This document shows, in pieces, positions 1 to 10,551 of a stretch of 64,000 bases of DNA. The stretch is from contig OU744454.1 of assembly GCA_916610825.1 (NCBI GenBank), positions 5,652,321-5,716,320 on the forward strand, written 5' to 3'. The position numbers were made by a program, and so were the translations under genes. This stretch comes from Haliclystus octoradiatus. Taxonomy: Eukaryota; Cnidaria; Staurozoa; Stauromedusae; Haliclystidae. How positions within the stretch are numbered: the stretch's first letter is position 1; each line of letters opens with the position of its first letter. Under the pieces are notes generated by a model. The model was given only the letters and a program-made list of their open reading frames with translations. It did no database searches and was not told the DNA's origin.

Positions 1-48
1 GACTCTATTTAATTCTCTACAGTTCTGTCATCTACTGACATTGAGCAC

Positions 49-1828
49 TACAACACTGCGATTGGATCAACAATCAATTAATCACTATAATATTATTTAT
101 ATATAATGTATAATTGCGGCATGAATACATATTCTGTGATCCGGGTCTGTGAATTATTGTATTCGTCTCAATTTTATCCAGCTCGTGCTTTCAACACATC
201 ATTCGTGTTTTCCAACATTCGTCGTGTAGTAAATATGAATACAAACACGGCAAGTTTGTCGTAGCCCTTTAATCAACTCCATTTATGTAATTTACTGGAA
301 ATTTTTACACAAATTTTGAGGAGAGCTCGTCAGATCAACTAGGCATTTACAAAAGAGCTCTCTTTCATTGAATAAATGCGCGCTAGAAGGCATATAGCAC
401 GCTCGATAGCGTGTTGTATATCCCAGGTGTTACACTGTTACATTTTCAGTATTGCAATATATTTACTATATATATACATGAGATTAATTGTTATCCTGGT
501 TAATTCCTAGTGATATAATTTGAATTCCCTTTTTATACTTCTTACATTATTACTTAGTTCATTGCTGTTCTATGCGCTTTACAACTTGAAAATTTGCAAT
601 GATATATTTTACAATGTAATTACAATATAAGGCACATGCTTTTCCTTATAAGTGTAAGTTAAAAGTTAAACATGAATGCACTGTAGCTGTAGATATACAA
701 TAACATTGAAATCTAACTATGACTATAGAAAACACATAAAACTTATCTCAATTTTCAATCGTGATCTTACCTTGAAACAGTTATTTAAGAAGTATAAAGT
801 TGAATCCTGCGTTGGCCTAATTTCTATCAGTTGAATTATGCCTGATAAACGGTTAAACTAACACGATAACTGATTCAATTATATCACAAAATAGAATGTC
901 TGAATTGAAATTTACGATATATCATAGTTGGCATGTGGGAATGTCATGACAACGGAAAACAAAAAATCAACGTGACGAATCGCAATCGAATTTTCTAAAT
1001 CTGAAATCACTACATTGCTTAAAAATTTTCCATAGAAAATTTAAGTTTTAAAACACCCATGCCTACCCGGAATTTTATCTTGTTTATATGTTCTGCCAGT
1101 GATTGAATTTAGAATAATATCTCTATGCTTGACTTTGACATGAGATAGTATGAACAGAAGTAGTAATTAGAGAAGAATGAGCAAAGAATAGAAATCAACT
1201 GAAATTTATTGAAAGCTCGTATTAATATTTTTATATTTACATAATTAATCACTGGAAAAAGAATTAGCTAGCATTTAGTTATTAGTAAAATATTGACCAA
1301 TTCTAAGTTACTCGACATATAATACAACAGCTGTAGTCGCACTTCGTATTTCCACTAGGAGACGTTTAATAAAAGTATGTTCCTGCCACCTGTTTTTGGG
1401 GACAACAACTAAGTAAGAATAATGGCCCTGTTTCAGAGTATATTAGTGAAAAACTAACAGGCCAGAACGAAACTCGAGCAATCACACGATCGGGGTTTTA
1501 TCAGTTGTGTTTTCTGATTTTATTTAAATGTTTATAGCAAAAACTTCGCTATTTAATATCGGTTCGCGATAATTCTGCTAAGAGATTTGGCTAAATCAAG
1601 AGTATCATATTATAGTTAGTAGCGGATAAATTCACATTTTATAGCTATTTTATATTTATTTTAATTGTCTCATAAGTAAATTTTACAACGTTTGTTTGTT
1701 CAGAATAATAAAATACTCACAGATTTTGTAATTAAAAATAAAATAAAATATCAACTGTTATAAAAATCAATTTTATTTAAACTATCAAAGTACCAGAGTA
1801 GCTGCGGCGCATCTATTGAAATTGATCT
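49..1828. repeat. Duplicated block, copy 1 (first part)
   Basis: This block matches 27931-29600 almost base for base, in the same orientation. The match continues at 4350-4628, after an insertion. The copies differ by an indel: about 110-180 bp around 395-540 is present here and replaced by a short TA-rich run near 28270. No open frame of note is present. A short third piece of the family lies at about 34165-34240. It could be a segmental duplication or an unclassified low-coding transposon; the shared edge begins with TACAACACTGCG in both copies. Confidence 0.85.
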
Positions 1829-4349
1829 TAGTACAGTCATTATAAACAATGACCTCACAAAAATTGCAACAGAAGCATTTTTCATCAATTCTAGGGTCAA
1901 ATTTTATGCTTAACAACATATCCAAAATGTTCCGAAATCAGAGTAGGAAAAATGCCTTAATTTTGCAATTTGATTTATGGCATTCCCAGTAGAAACATGA
2001 AAGCGAGACTGTCCTTTTTTAGTGTAATCATGTGATTTAATTTGAGAGGAAAATATCAGGAATAGTAGCCTTGCATCATTTAGCACATATAGTGTGCTTA
2101 AAATTTCTTTACTGTCACCACGTATCAAATTACCAAAACGAGGCTATATATGAAGATTAAACAAGTCGACAGAGAAAAACTAGAAAAACATATACACAGT
2201 AAGTGAAAAATATTATTCATTATATTTTAACATTCCACTAGCAGTATAGATCATGTAAATACTTTATTTATCTTATTTAGAAAATACAATTAGGTAATAT
2301 ACATTGTTCACAATGAACAATTTTAGGCAAATGCATGGGGATATCATAGTCGCAATTATTTTTGACAGAAATTGACCATTACGATTTGATGATAGGCCTG
2401 AAGAAAAACAGCAGGAAATGATATCCAATAGAAATGTCAAATTAAATTAAAGCAACGAACTAATACCTTTTACTTCTTGACAGGAAATCAATTAACTTTG
2501 TATATAGACTACAGTTATCCAGTCGTTTATGTTACTAATTTAGCCATGGAATGAAAATTGAACATGGAACTTCACCCAAAGGTTATGCCCAAAATGTTGA
2601 CTATATCCTATACACATATACAATCAAACCTGCTATAACAGCCATCTCTATACAGCGACCACCTGTCTAAAGTGGTCACTCTTGCAATGTCTTGAAATAG
2701 TATTTTCTATTAAATCAAAGATTGATGAGCTTGGCTGTAGTTTTGGTGATTTCCTCTTTTTCAGTCCTTGGTTTCTCTGAGCAGACAAAGGAAGCTTGTA
2801 TGGATAAAATGGTCCATAGTCAATGAACTCGTATGAATAGTCCATGAACAGTTCATGAACATTGTTATTGAATGTTCCCGAGTTTTCATTTATTATAAAT
2901 TATACAATTTATAAATTAATTCAGCAGTTCATGAACTGCTTATAAATTGTTCATGAAACTTTGCCATTTAACATTTATGAACTATTTTTCCACGGAAGAT
3001 TTTTATACAACAGATTTGATACATCCCCTGCAAAATGTTCAGTAGTTCAAAGGCTTAGAACAATTCATGAACTATTCAAAAACAGCTCATGAACCTTCAC
3101 GGACAGCTCATAAACAATCCATAAAAACTTTGGGCCATTTAACGTTCATGAACTGTTCATGGACTGTTCATTAACTCCTGAACTGTTTTTCGCAGGGATA
3201 TTATGAAGAGCTGCCAAACACATATTGTGAACGCTACAGTTTTACTCACTTGTATTCGAAGTTTCGAAAATATGTTAACCATTATTGATTAAAATGAATG
3301 AAGAGCTAATGGTCGGGGAATTTTGCAAATTTCAAAAGTGGCACAAATTATTTGCTTTATACAAGTTTCCTTTATCTGCTCAGACGAACCAAGAACTAGA
3401 AAAAGAGTAACTCACTAAAACTGCAGCCAAGCTCATCAATCTTCGATTCAATAGAAAATACTATTTCAGAACATTGCAAGAGTGACCACTTCAGACAGGT
3501 GGTCGCTGTATAGAGACGGCTGTTATAACAGGTCCGATTGTATATGTGTATAGTATATAGTTAACATTTTGGGCATAACCTTTAGATGAAGTTCCTGTGT
3601 TCAATTTTCATTCCATGGTTAAATTAGTAACATAAACGAGTGGGTAACTGTAGTCTATATACGAAGTTGCATTGATTTCCTGTCGATGATTAATGAAGGT
3701 ATTAGTTCTTTAGTTTAGTTTAATTTGACGTTTCTATTGCATATCTTATTCTGCTATTTTTCTGCAGTCCTATCATCAAATCGTAATAGTCAATTTCTGT
3801 CAAAAATAATTGCGACCATGAACATTCCTATAGGCATTTGCCTGAAATAGTTCGTTGTGAACAATGTATATTACCTGGTTGTATTTTCTAAATAAGACAA
3901 ATTAAGTATTTACATGATCTATACTGCTAGTAGAATGTTAAAATATAATGAATAACATTTTTCATTTACTGTTTATATCTTTTTCTAGTTTTCCTATGTC
4001 GATTTGTTTAATCTTCATACATAGCCTCGTTTTGATAATTTGATACATTGTGACAGTAAAGAAATTTTAAGCTTATTTTATGAGCTAAATGATGCAGGGC
4101 TATAACGTCTGATGGTATTCCTTCAAATTAAATCACATGATTGCACTGAAACTGGACAGCCTCGCTTTCATGTTTCTACTGGAATTGCCATAAATCAAAT
4201 TGCGAAATTAAGGCATTTTGCCTACTCCGATTTCGGAACATTTTGAATATGTTGTTAAGCATAAAATGTGACCCTAGAATTGATAAAAAATGCTTCTGTT
4301 GCAATTTGTGTGAGGTTAAGGCTTATATTGGCTTAAAATGACTGTACTA
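1829..4349. mobile_element. 2.5-kb palindromic (foldback/MITE-like) DNA element
   Basis: The ends are inverted repeats: it opens with TAGTACAGTCATT and closes with AATGACTGTACTA. The arms pair over roughly 970 bp each (about 1829-2795 with 3368-4349), leaving a centre of about 570 bp. The flanks are TCT on both sides (1826-1828 and 4350-4352). The paralogous block at 29.6 kb reads straight through with a single TCT, so the boundaries and a 3-bp target duplication follow from the empty site. No transposase frame is visible, so it must be moved in trans. Part of each arm resembles the TA-flanked MITE at 37266. The 3-bp duplication does not by itself fix the superfamily. Confidence 0.88.
2840..3200. 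repeat. Cluster of GTTCATGAAC-type palindromes
   Basis: The centre of the palindromic element holds many copies and near-copies of GTTCATGAAC, often in pairs (near 2842-2862, 2926-2940, 3062-3105 and 3150-3185). The copies are irregularly spaced and diverged, so this is not a simple microsatellite. Function unknown; it may be the remains of a second element nested in the centre. Confidence 0.6.
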
Positions 4350-4628
4350 TCTGCAGTGTTCGCGGCTGAGAATCAATGAAGAGTATTTATAACTCCATCC
4401 GAAATCAATAGAATCCTCGAGAGCTTTGTTTTCTGTTACCTCATTTACGCATATAAATAAAAGATTTCAGTGATTTTCTTTATTTGTAGATTACTCTATT
4501 CGGATGTAAAGCAAATGCAAAGTCAACATAATTTAAATTCATCATTCTTCAATTGTAATTCTTTACATCATGATACAAAGTTTTTGTGATATCGCGCTTG
4601 TAAAATATTTCAAAGCCCAGATCAACTG
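4350..4628. repeat. Duplicated block, copy 1 (second part)
   Basis: Continuation of the block after the palindromic insertion; it matches 29601-29878. The similarity stops at about 4628 where the text changes after GATCAACT. The first bases here, with 1797-1828, form a piece related to the core of the SINE at 60842-61188 (shared stretches GTAGCTGCGGCGCATC and TTGAAATTGATCTGCAGTG, the latter rejoined only in the empty-site copy). Confidence 0.8.
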
Positions 4629-5755
4629 GACCGTGAATCAACTGTATAAATTGTTTCATAATGGTGTCTTTCGAATTGGTTGAAAGTCTATAACAAGGAA
4701 AAGTGAGAATACTACTATATTGACATGTTGACCGGAGAGGCTGTTGATAAAATTTGTTGGTTATTCTACTGGATTTACATAATAAATAGGTTTTAAAAAT
4801 AATATAGTAATTGTTGGGCAAAACATCAATTTGAGTGTTCAATGCTAAAAGCAGAGCAGTATAAATATAGTATAGATCAAAGATCAAGAGTCTTTTGACA
4901 GTGAAAACTCTTTCCTTGAAAGCGGGGCTGATAAACCTCTAGATGACTGAGCTCCCAGCCCCCTCGAGTATCACCCTTGATCTCTATGGTTAATATCACA
5001 ACTTGGTTGATTTGCCATGTGACCTTTCATTCACTGAGCACTCATCAAAATGTCCCTTCTGCCTGAAAGGGATTCATAATTGGATCGATTGAAAACCCCG
5101 TTGAGTACGCGAGCCTTTCAGTTCATTCGAAACAGCCAAAACAACTGAATTGAATTTCATTTTGTTGTTATTTCATATTTGTAAAGAAAACATTTATTTA
5201 TAATAAGTTGCAATAGCTTATGAAAAATTTTAACCATGGTATCACTTGTATTCTTCCTGGTTGTAAAATGTTTATTTAAAAGAGAAACGTTTGATTTTTT
5301 ACATTTTGAACATAGCCATTGCCTTAATAATAGAAAAAAAAATGACAAGATCGTCAAGTATTTTGCTTCTGGACCTGCAAATTCCTCTTGACTTTCTTTT
5401 GTGTTGTGTGACACAGAGTTGTTATGGTAAAACAATTAAAATACTCCTTGAAAATACAATTATAATTGTTAACAGGGAAGAAAGAAGCCTTGAGTGGTTG
5501 AATATTTAATTTAATTTCGAATTTAGATATAGTGTACTACAATTGTACATCAGTCAAAAGATTGGATTATTTTATTAACAGGTCAATTTAATAGTACAGT
5601 ATAATATATTTTTATACAGCAGTGCATACGTTTGCATATAAAAACAAAAATGGCGAGTGACATTAGCAATAATAGATTCCCATAGCCCAATAGACGTGAA
5701 TTGACAGCAGACTTAATGTATTAAGTTATCATTTGGTTATTTAATAGCAATCTAT
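4629..5755. other. Non-coding; start of lectin-flank paralogy
   Basis: No supported gene. From about 5110 this stretch resembles 37780-38460 (shared phrases around ACCATGGTAT and CACTTGTATT, TTCCTGGTTGTAAAA). It is therefore the 3' flank of the lectin exon at 5756-5900, copied along with the gene. The open frames at 4549-4887 and 5157-5435 have no recognisable features. Confidence 0.5.
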
Positions 5756-5900
5756 TCAATAACCGAACAATCTGACTTCTGATAAACAGAGGATGGCAGA
5801 TGTAGATTGAATCCGAATGACTAAATAACGCCCTATAATAGGAGATCCACATTCATGGTAGCCAATCCGTTGGGAGACATGAGGAACGTTTTTGACACAG
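5756..5900 (-). CDS. F-type lectin (fucolectin-like), terminal exon, copy A
   Basis: This exon encodes the C-terminal part of an F-type lectin domain, a secreted fucose-binding fold of animal innate recognition proteins. It starts after an acceptor (CTCGTTTTAG) and runs C-V-K-N-V-P ... GRYLVIRI ... LCLSEVRLFGY to a stop. The GRYLVI segment and the final L-x-E-V-x-L-F-G-Y strand are typical of the family. The exon at 38461-38608 is a close paralogue with the same acceptor and the same phase. The reading phase fits the donor of the exon at 19457-19736, which lies upstream on this strand. If the two belong together, the intron is 13.5 kb and is filled with retrotransposons. The exon is intact; whether the gene is expressed cannot be told. 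Confidence 0.72.
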
Positions 5901-6250
5901 CTAAAACGAGAAATGAAAATCATCACATTAACCTGTTGCAAATAAATTCATATTTAACCTCAGTTGAATTGTACTGCTTACGACAAACATTCGCTACACA
6001 GTCTTACAAGACTCGGGTAAAAGCAGTCTAGCAAAAACAAGTAAATGTGAAGAGTGTGAGTTTGAAACCTGCAATTTTGTCAAGATTTGATTGCATTAAC
6101 ATGTCTCTCTCCCTAACTAAGCGGTATGTATCCCAAACATCGATCGAGCCTTGTGTCAATTCCACGCTCGACTGAGGAGATTTATAGAATAGTATCAACA
6201 AGGGAATATTGATTTTCGAACATGAGTAAGTTAATGGGAAAATGCTATAA

Positions 6251-6440
6251 AACAAATAGTTCATACTTTCCGTGAACTATGCTCTGATGGCACCACGAGA
6301 GGCACGTAAGGAGAAAACGAGAAGGCATCAGAAAATTACGAGCCACCTCGGCGAGTAATTTTCGCCTTCGAGTTTTCTCCTGAAGTGACTCGAGTGGTGC
6401 TATCAGAGCATAGTTCACGGAAAGTATGAGCTATTTCGTT
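6251..6440. mobile_element. Hairpin MITE of about 190 bp
   Basis: The two halves are near-perfect inverted repeats. The left arm holds TTTCCGTGAACTATGCTCTG and the right arm its complement, with a short centre near 6345. The palindrome continues outward to AAAYRAAATAG on both sides. No coding capacity. A 27-base piece of the arm (TGATGCCTTCTCGTTTTCTC and neighbours) recurs at about 36822-36848. The superfamily is unknown because no clear target duplication is seen. Confidence 0.7.
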
Positions 6441-8108
6441 TAGAACATAGCCAGCCCCGAGTTGTGACTGTTGGGAACGTTTTTTCAGAGCATTTTCTGA
6501 TCTTTCAATCCATGATCAAGTATGTAATTCTCCTATTTTCGTGACGTCACAGGAAGAAAGCTGAGTCGAGAGCTGTACACTTACCTTTTTTAATTCAACT
6601 AAAAGCTACGAGGAAAAATTGATATCAAGAAATTTATATTTCTCTTTTTGATATTAAAAGAAAAGAATGGATGCTTAACATCGTTTTCTTACATATACAT
6701 AGTCATGGATTCTTATCTTTGAACAATATTTTCTATTTTTTATGCGTGTTATTCATTATGGAAAACTGAATTGGAAAACTTAAAATGGAAAGAAAATGTT
6801 TCTTACCTATAATTTGAATAATTTCGTAAAAAGCCGTGAACATGAAGAAAGAAATGAAACAATGATAGATTTATTGACTAAATGTTTGCTAATTGCCTAT
6901 TTAAAAGAGCAGATTATTGAATTTATGATAACTTTTTAGAATGTTGCTAACCTTCATTTGGAGAAATGGTTTAATTATTTGAAATTTTAGCGGTTGATTT
7001 TGTGTAGCCTGTGTTATGGTTTTGGTAGTTTATGAAAAGCATATCTTTCTACGCCAGGAATTTAGTTTTTATACTCATATATATCTAGGAACTTGCAAAA
7101 ACTGGCCATAAAAGGATGAGGGGATGTATTAATGAAATGAAGTTATGTTATCTTATGTTTTCACAATCATCAATACTGTAAAATTTGGGCAAATTGTTTT
7201 TGAATTGTTAATTTTTTGCAAAATATTTCTATACACTTCAAACATGTTTGTTTACTGGCTCAGATGTTTCTCCTGCAAGCCATTTGATTTATTTTGAACA
7301 ACTGAGAAACTGCATGAAACAGCTAGTCACTCAATGAAATTGTATATGACTCTACAAATATTCACTATATTTGCTTTTACTCTTTATTACTTGCTAGTTT
7401 ATAATGCCATATTTAAATAATTATCGGTTGTTTGGTATTTTCATAAATTTCTTGATATCGACGGGGTTAAGCTCGGCTATGGTGAAATGGCGTTATTGGC
7501 GTTAACCAATCAAATTGCAAGAATAAATCGTAGCAGATCCTTGATATGTTCTAAAAACACATAGCAAAATTTCTCATTGCCAGAATATATATGCGATACG
7601 ATTTCGTTTTAGGTTTTTGAATAGTGAATCGAGAAAAATGACCGAATGCAAACAACAATGAAAAGTTAAAGGCTCACGACAATACTAAACTTTCCTGGTT
7701 ACCGTCTATATATCGTATATTGAACCGGGTTTTTCAAATCCAAAACAGGGGAGAATGACGCAGATAATAACGCGACGAGACCTCATACACATCAAACATG
7801 TGCTTTTTTCCAAGTATTCGCTAATTTGCATTGTTTAATATTGTTCATTCACCGTAGCGAGAAAAAACATTTCTTTGGTATTAAATCTAGTAGATATCTA
7901 TGTTTAAGCTCAATTTTGGAGTTGAAGGAGTATGAATACGTAAAAATCTAAGAAGATCATCTACGGTCAGAAAGTTTTGGTCTACCCAACAGTCATCATA
8001 TCAAAAGCAAAAATTATATATTTCTACCACTTTTTTCCCATTTCTGATTTAGCATTTAAGCTTTTTTGAAATCTATCAAATTTTTTACTGGTCGGTAAAT
8101 ATTAGCGT
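6441..8108. other. AT-rich non-coding stretch
   Basis: No gene recognised. The piece at about 7620-7780 resembles 39012-39165 (GAATAGTGAATCGAGA, CAATACTAAACTTTC versus CAATACCAAAATTTC). This extends the paralogy between the 3' flanks of the two lectin copies. Confidence 0.45.
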
Positions 8109-8972
8109 GTTCTGCGCTGATCAAGCCGTGATCAAACTTATGTTTTGAAAATTTTCAAAATTGATTGAGATTTGGTAAAAAGTTGGGGGTTAGGATCACG
8201 CTTAAAATTGAGTACGAAAACCGTGAATGTCTTCTGGGCCTTATGTTTATCAGTTTAGTCGATGCCTGATCAGGAGTGATCACATCGTGATCAATATTTT
8301 GATATGAAAATTTTCAAAATTGGGCGTGGCTTAAGGGGGTGGGGGGCAAGACTACGGTGAAATTTGTAACGTGGAACGTGAATGTCTCTTACATCTTCAG
8401 TTGATAATTTTAGCTATAGCCTGATCAGGACTGATCACATCGTGATCAAACTTTTGATATGAAAAATTTCAAAATTGGGCGTGGTTAAAGGGGGTGGGGA
8501 GCCAGGACTACGGTAATTTTGTACCGTGGAACGTGAATATCTCTTTGATTTTCAATTGATCAGTTTAGCTATAGCCTGATCAGGACTGATCACATCGTTA
8601 TCAAACTTTTGACATGAAAATTTTCGAAATTGGGCGTGGTTAAGTGGGCTGGGGGCCAGGACTACGCTATAAATTGAGCCTAAAACGCAAATATTTCGTT
8701 GATCGTAATTTATCAGCAATATAAATGTCTGATCAGTACTTATGACAGCGTGATCAAACTTTTGATATATAAATTTTCGAATTTGGTGAGGTGGGGGGGG
8801 GGCTGGCGTAGTCCTGGCCCCCCACAAGAAAATCGTTAATAACTGTAACGCTTTTGTTTGATCAGTCTTAAAAACACTTGATCACAATTGATCAACCACT
8901 GATCAAAGTATTTATGATATTTTGGACAAAATTTGAAGAGGTGTGGGGGGGGGCAGGCCTACGCAGGTTGAT
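8109..8972. repeat. Satellite, period about 155 bp, rich in TGATCA
   Basis: About six units begin near 8109, 8267, 8421, 8576, 8728 and 8870. The typical unit opens TGATCAGGACTGATCACATC, followed by GTGATCAAACTTTTGATATG, then a G-rich run (GGGCGTGG, GGGGGTGGGG) and CCAGGACTACG. The middle units are most alike and the outer ones decay, as expected of a tandem array that exchanges internally. Each unit carries several TGATCA palindromes. No protein is supported; the 91-residue frame across it is an artefact. Confidence 0.85.
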
Positions 8973-8977
8973 GTGGC

Positions 8978-9717
8978 TGCAGAATTAAAACATTTTAATA
9001 AACAAAATAAAATCATGACGACTGGCTTAGCAGTTTGATGTAATAAATAACTTCAGAAAACAATACAAACAATAAATATATAATACTGTCTTGTCTAAGC
9101 CCCCAAATAAATTATGAATTGTCCGTTTAAAAGTTCTCATGGTCAAAACACAACAAACACTATCTTCGAAGTTTCACATCAAATAGTGATGTTACAGAAC
9201 GATTAAAACCTTTCATTAACCATTTCAAATGAAGAGTAGAAGAAAACAATCATGTGTTCTACCAATGAAGAGATAATAACGATATAAAATAATCCAGGAG
9301 TATTAGAAAACATTTCATTTAATAATGCAATTGTAATCTCGCTAAGCTGCGAGTCGGTCATCATGGTGGGCAATGGAAAAAAAATTATGTCAAATCCTGC
9401 TAAAAGTTTAAAATCATCACACAGCTTGCCCATTGTATTTTTAACAATAAAATGGTGTTTCTTGCACAATCGTTTTTGTTCGACCTTTGTTAGCACGCAA
9501 AGCAGTATGTTGAACGTTATTTCAAAAGAACAATAGATTTAGTCAAAAATGAAATGAAATGAAATGAAATGAAATGAAATGAAATGAAATGAAATGAAAT
9601 GAAATGAAATGAAATGAAATGAAATGAAATGAAATGAAATGAAATGAAATGAAATGGAATGAAAACATTTCCACCATGACAGCATAGACTCAAGGTCACT
9701 TACGTAACCATGAGTCA
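8978..9717. repeat. Dispersed repeat with internal (TTTCA)n, copy 1
   Basis: It matches 21828-23423 in inverted orientation over its whole length apart from the microsatellite. The edges are sharp: one is next to TTGACTCATGGTTACGTAAG, the other next to GCAGAATTAAAACATTTTAA. No inverted or long direct terminal repeats are visible, so the class is unknown. A 97-codon minus frame (9203-9496) is broken or changed in the other copy and is not convincing. Confidence 0.8.
9546..9657. repeat. (GAAAT)n / (TTTCA)n microsatellite, about 22 units
   Basis: Perfect pentanucleotide run ending in one variant unit (GGAAT). It is the short allele of the tract that is about nine times longer in the inverted copy at 21886-22845. 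Confidence 0.95.
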
Positions 9718-9744
9718 AAAACACTGCAGGGAATTCTTCAGACG

Positions 9745-10336
9745 CTCTACCGTGTGTTCACTGTGATAAATGGTGGCACAAAACATGTTCAACAACTCGC
9801 AAAGATTGCAGTGCTTTTGGAATTGAGGTATTACAAAATACCCTACTTCCTGCTCATTATGCTATGATTCATTAAAAAATTTATCTGTTAGATTAGATAA
9901 CCTTGAACAGAAATTAGAGGATTTTACAAAAAGTTTTAATTCGCATACAAGTTCTAGCAGCACTGTTACTGAGAAATCTTATTCTGAAGTAACGTCATCA
10001 GATGGTGCTAGCGTGGATATAAACAAAGCCATCAAAGAAGCCGTCGCCATTGATAATAACAAGAGACAGCTAATAAAAGCTGGAGTCCCTTTTACATCTG
10101 AGGAGTTTGAAAAGCAAAAAGCCAATCAAATTGTATCCTTTGTCTGTGGTTCCAATGTTCAAATAGCTGGAATTACCAGAGTTGGAAGGCAATCCGGTGA
10201 AACGGGTGCAAAGCCCCAACTAATCAAAATCCAGTTGGTATCTCAAAATGACAGAGATGTTGAGATCTGTCAGGAAAATGAAACATTCAACAAATTTTCC
10301 AGGTGTACACATTCGTCAGTGCTTGACATTCAATGA
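9745..10336 (+). pseudogene. Non-LTR retrotransposon ORF1-like fragment (PHD-type finger plus coiled coil)
   Basis: The first frame shows a PHD-type finger: C-x2-C, then D-K-W-W-H-K-T-C and, after a one-base shift near 9840, a C-S-L-C pair. A probable coiled coil follows (L-x2-L-x6-L-x2-L around SVRLDNLEQKLEDF), then a 107-codon open frame (10013-10336) with no further domain I recognise. Several non-LTR retrotransposons encode a first protein with this order. The 5' end is missing: the repeat at 8978-9717 and the satellite abut it. The endonuclease/RT frame follows at 10552 in the same direction. At least one frameshift, so not functional. Confidence 0.6.
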
Positions 10337-10551
10337 AAGGCAAATTTTGAATCCTTTGTATGTTGATTTGAAGGAAAAAATTTCAAAAGCTGCTCCCTGT
10401 GAGCGTTTTGTAATCTAACACTAGAGGCGATGTCTCAAATTTGACAATCGCAAAACTATACACTAGAGTAGACAATCAAGAAGTAAACGGAATTGAAGAT
10501 ATTACTAATCATATTCCCCAATGATCGTCACAGGCAAACAAAGATAATTGT

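Noticed and set aside
8109-8972. CRISPR-like array
   Set aside because: Whole units are repeated without unique spacers and the genome is animal; it is a satellite.
9203-9496. 97-codon minus frame in the dispersed repeat
   Set aside because: The inverted copy at 22.9-23.2 kb has lost the frame, so it is not under coding constraint.
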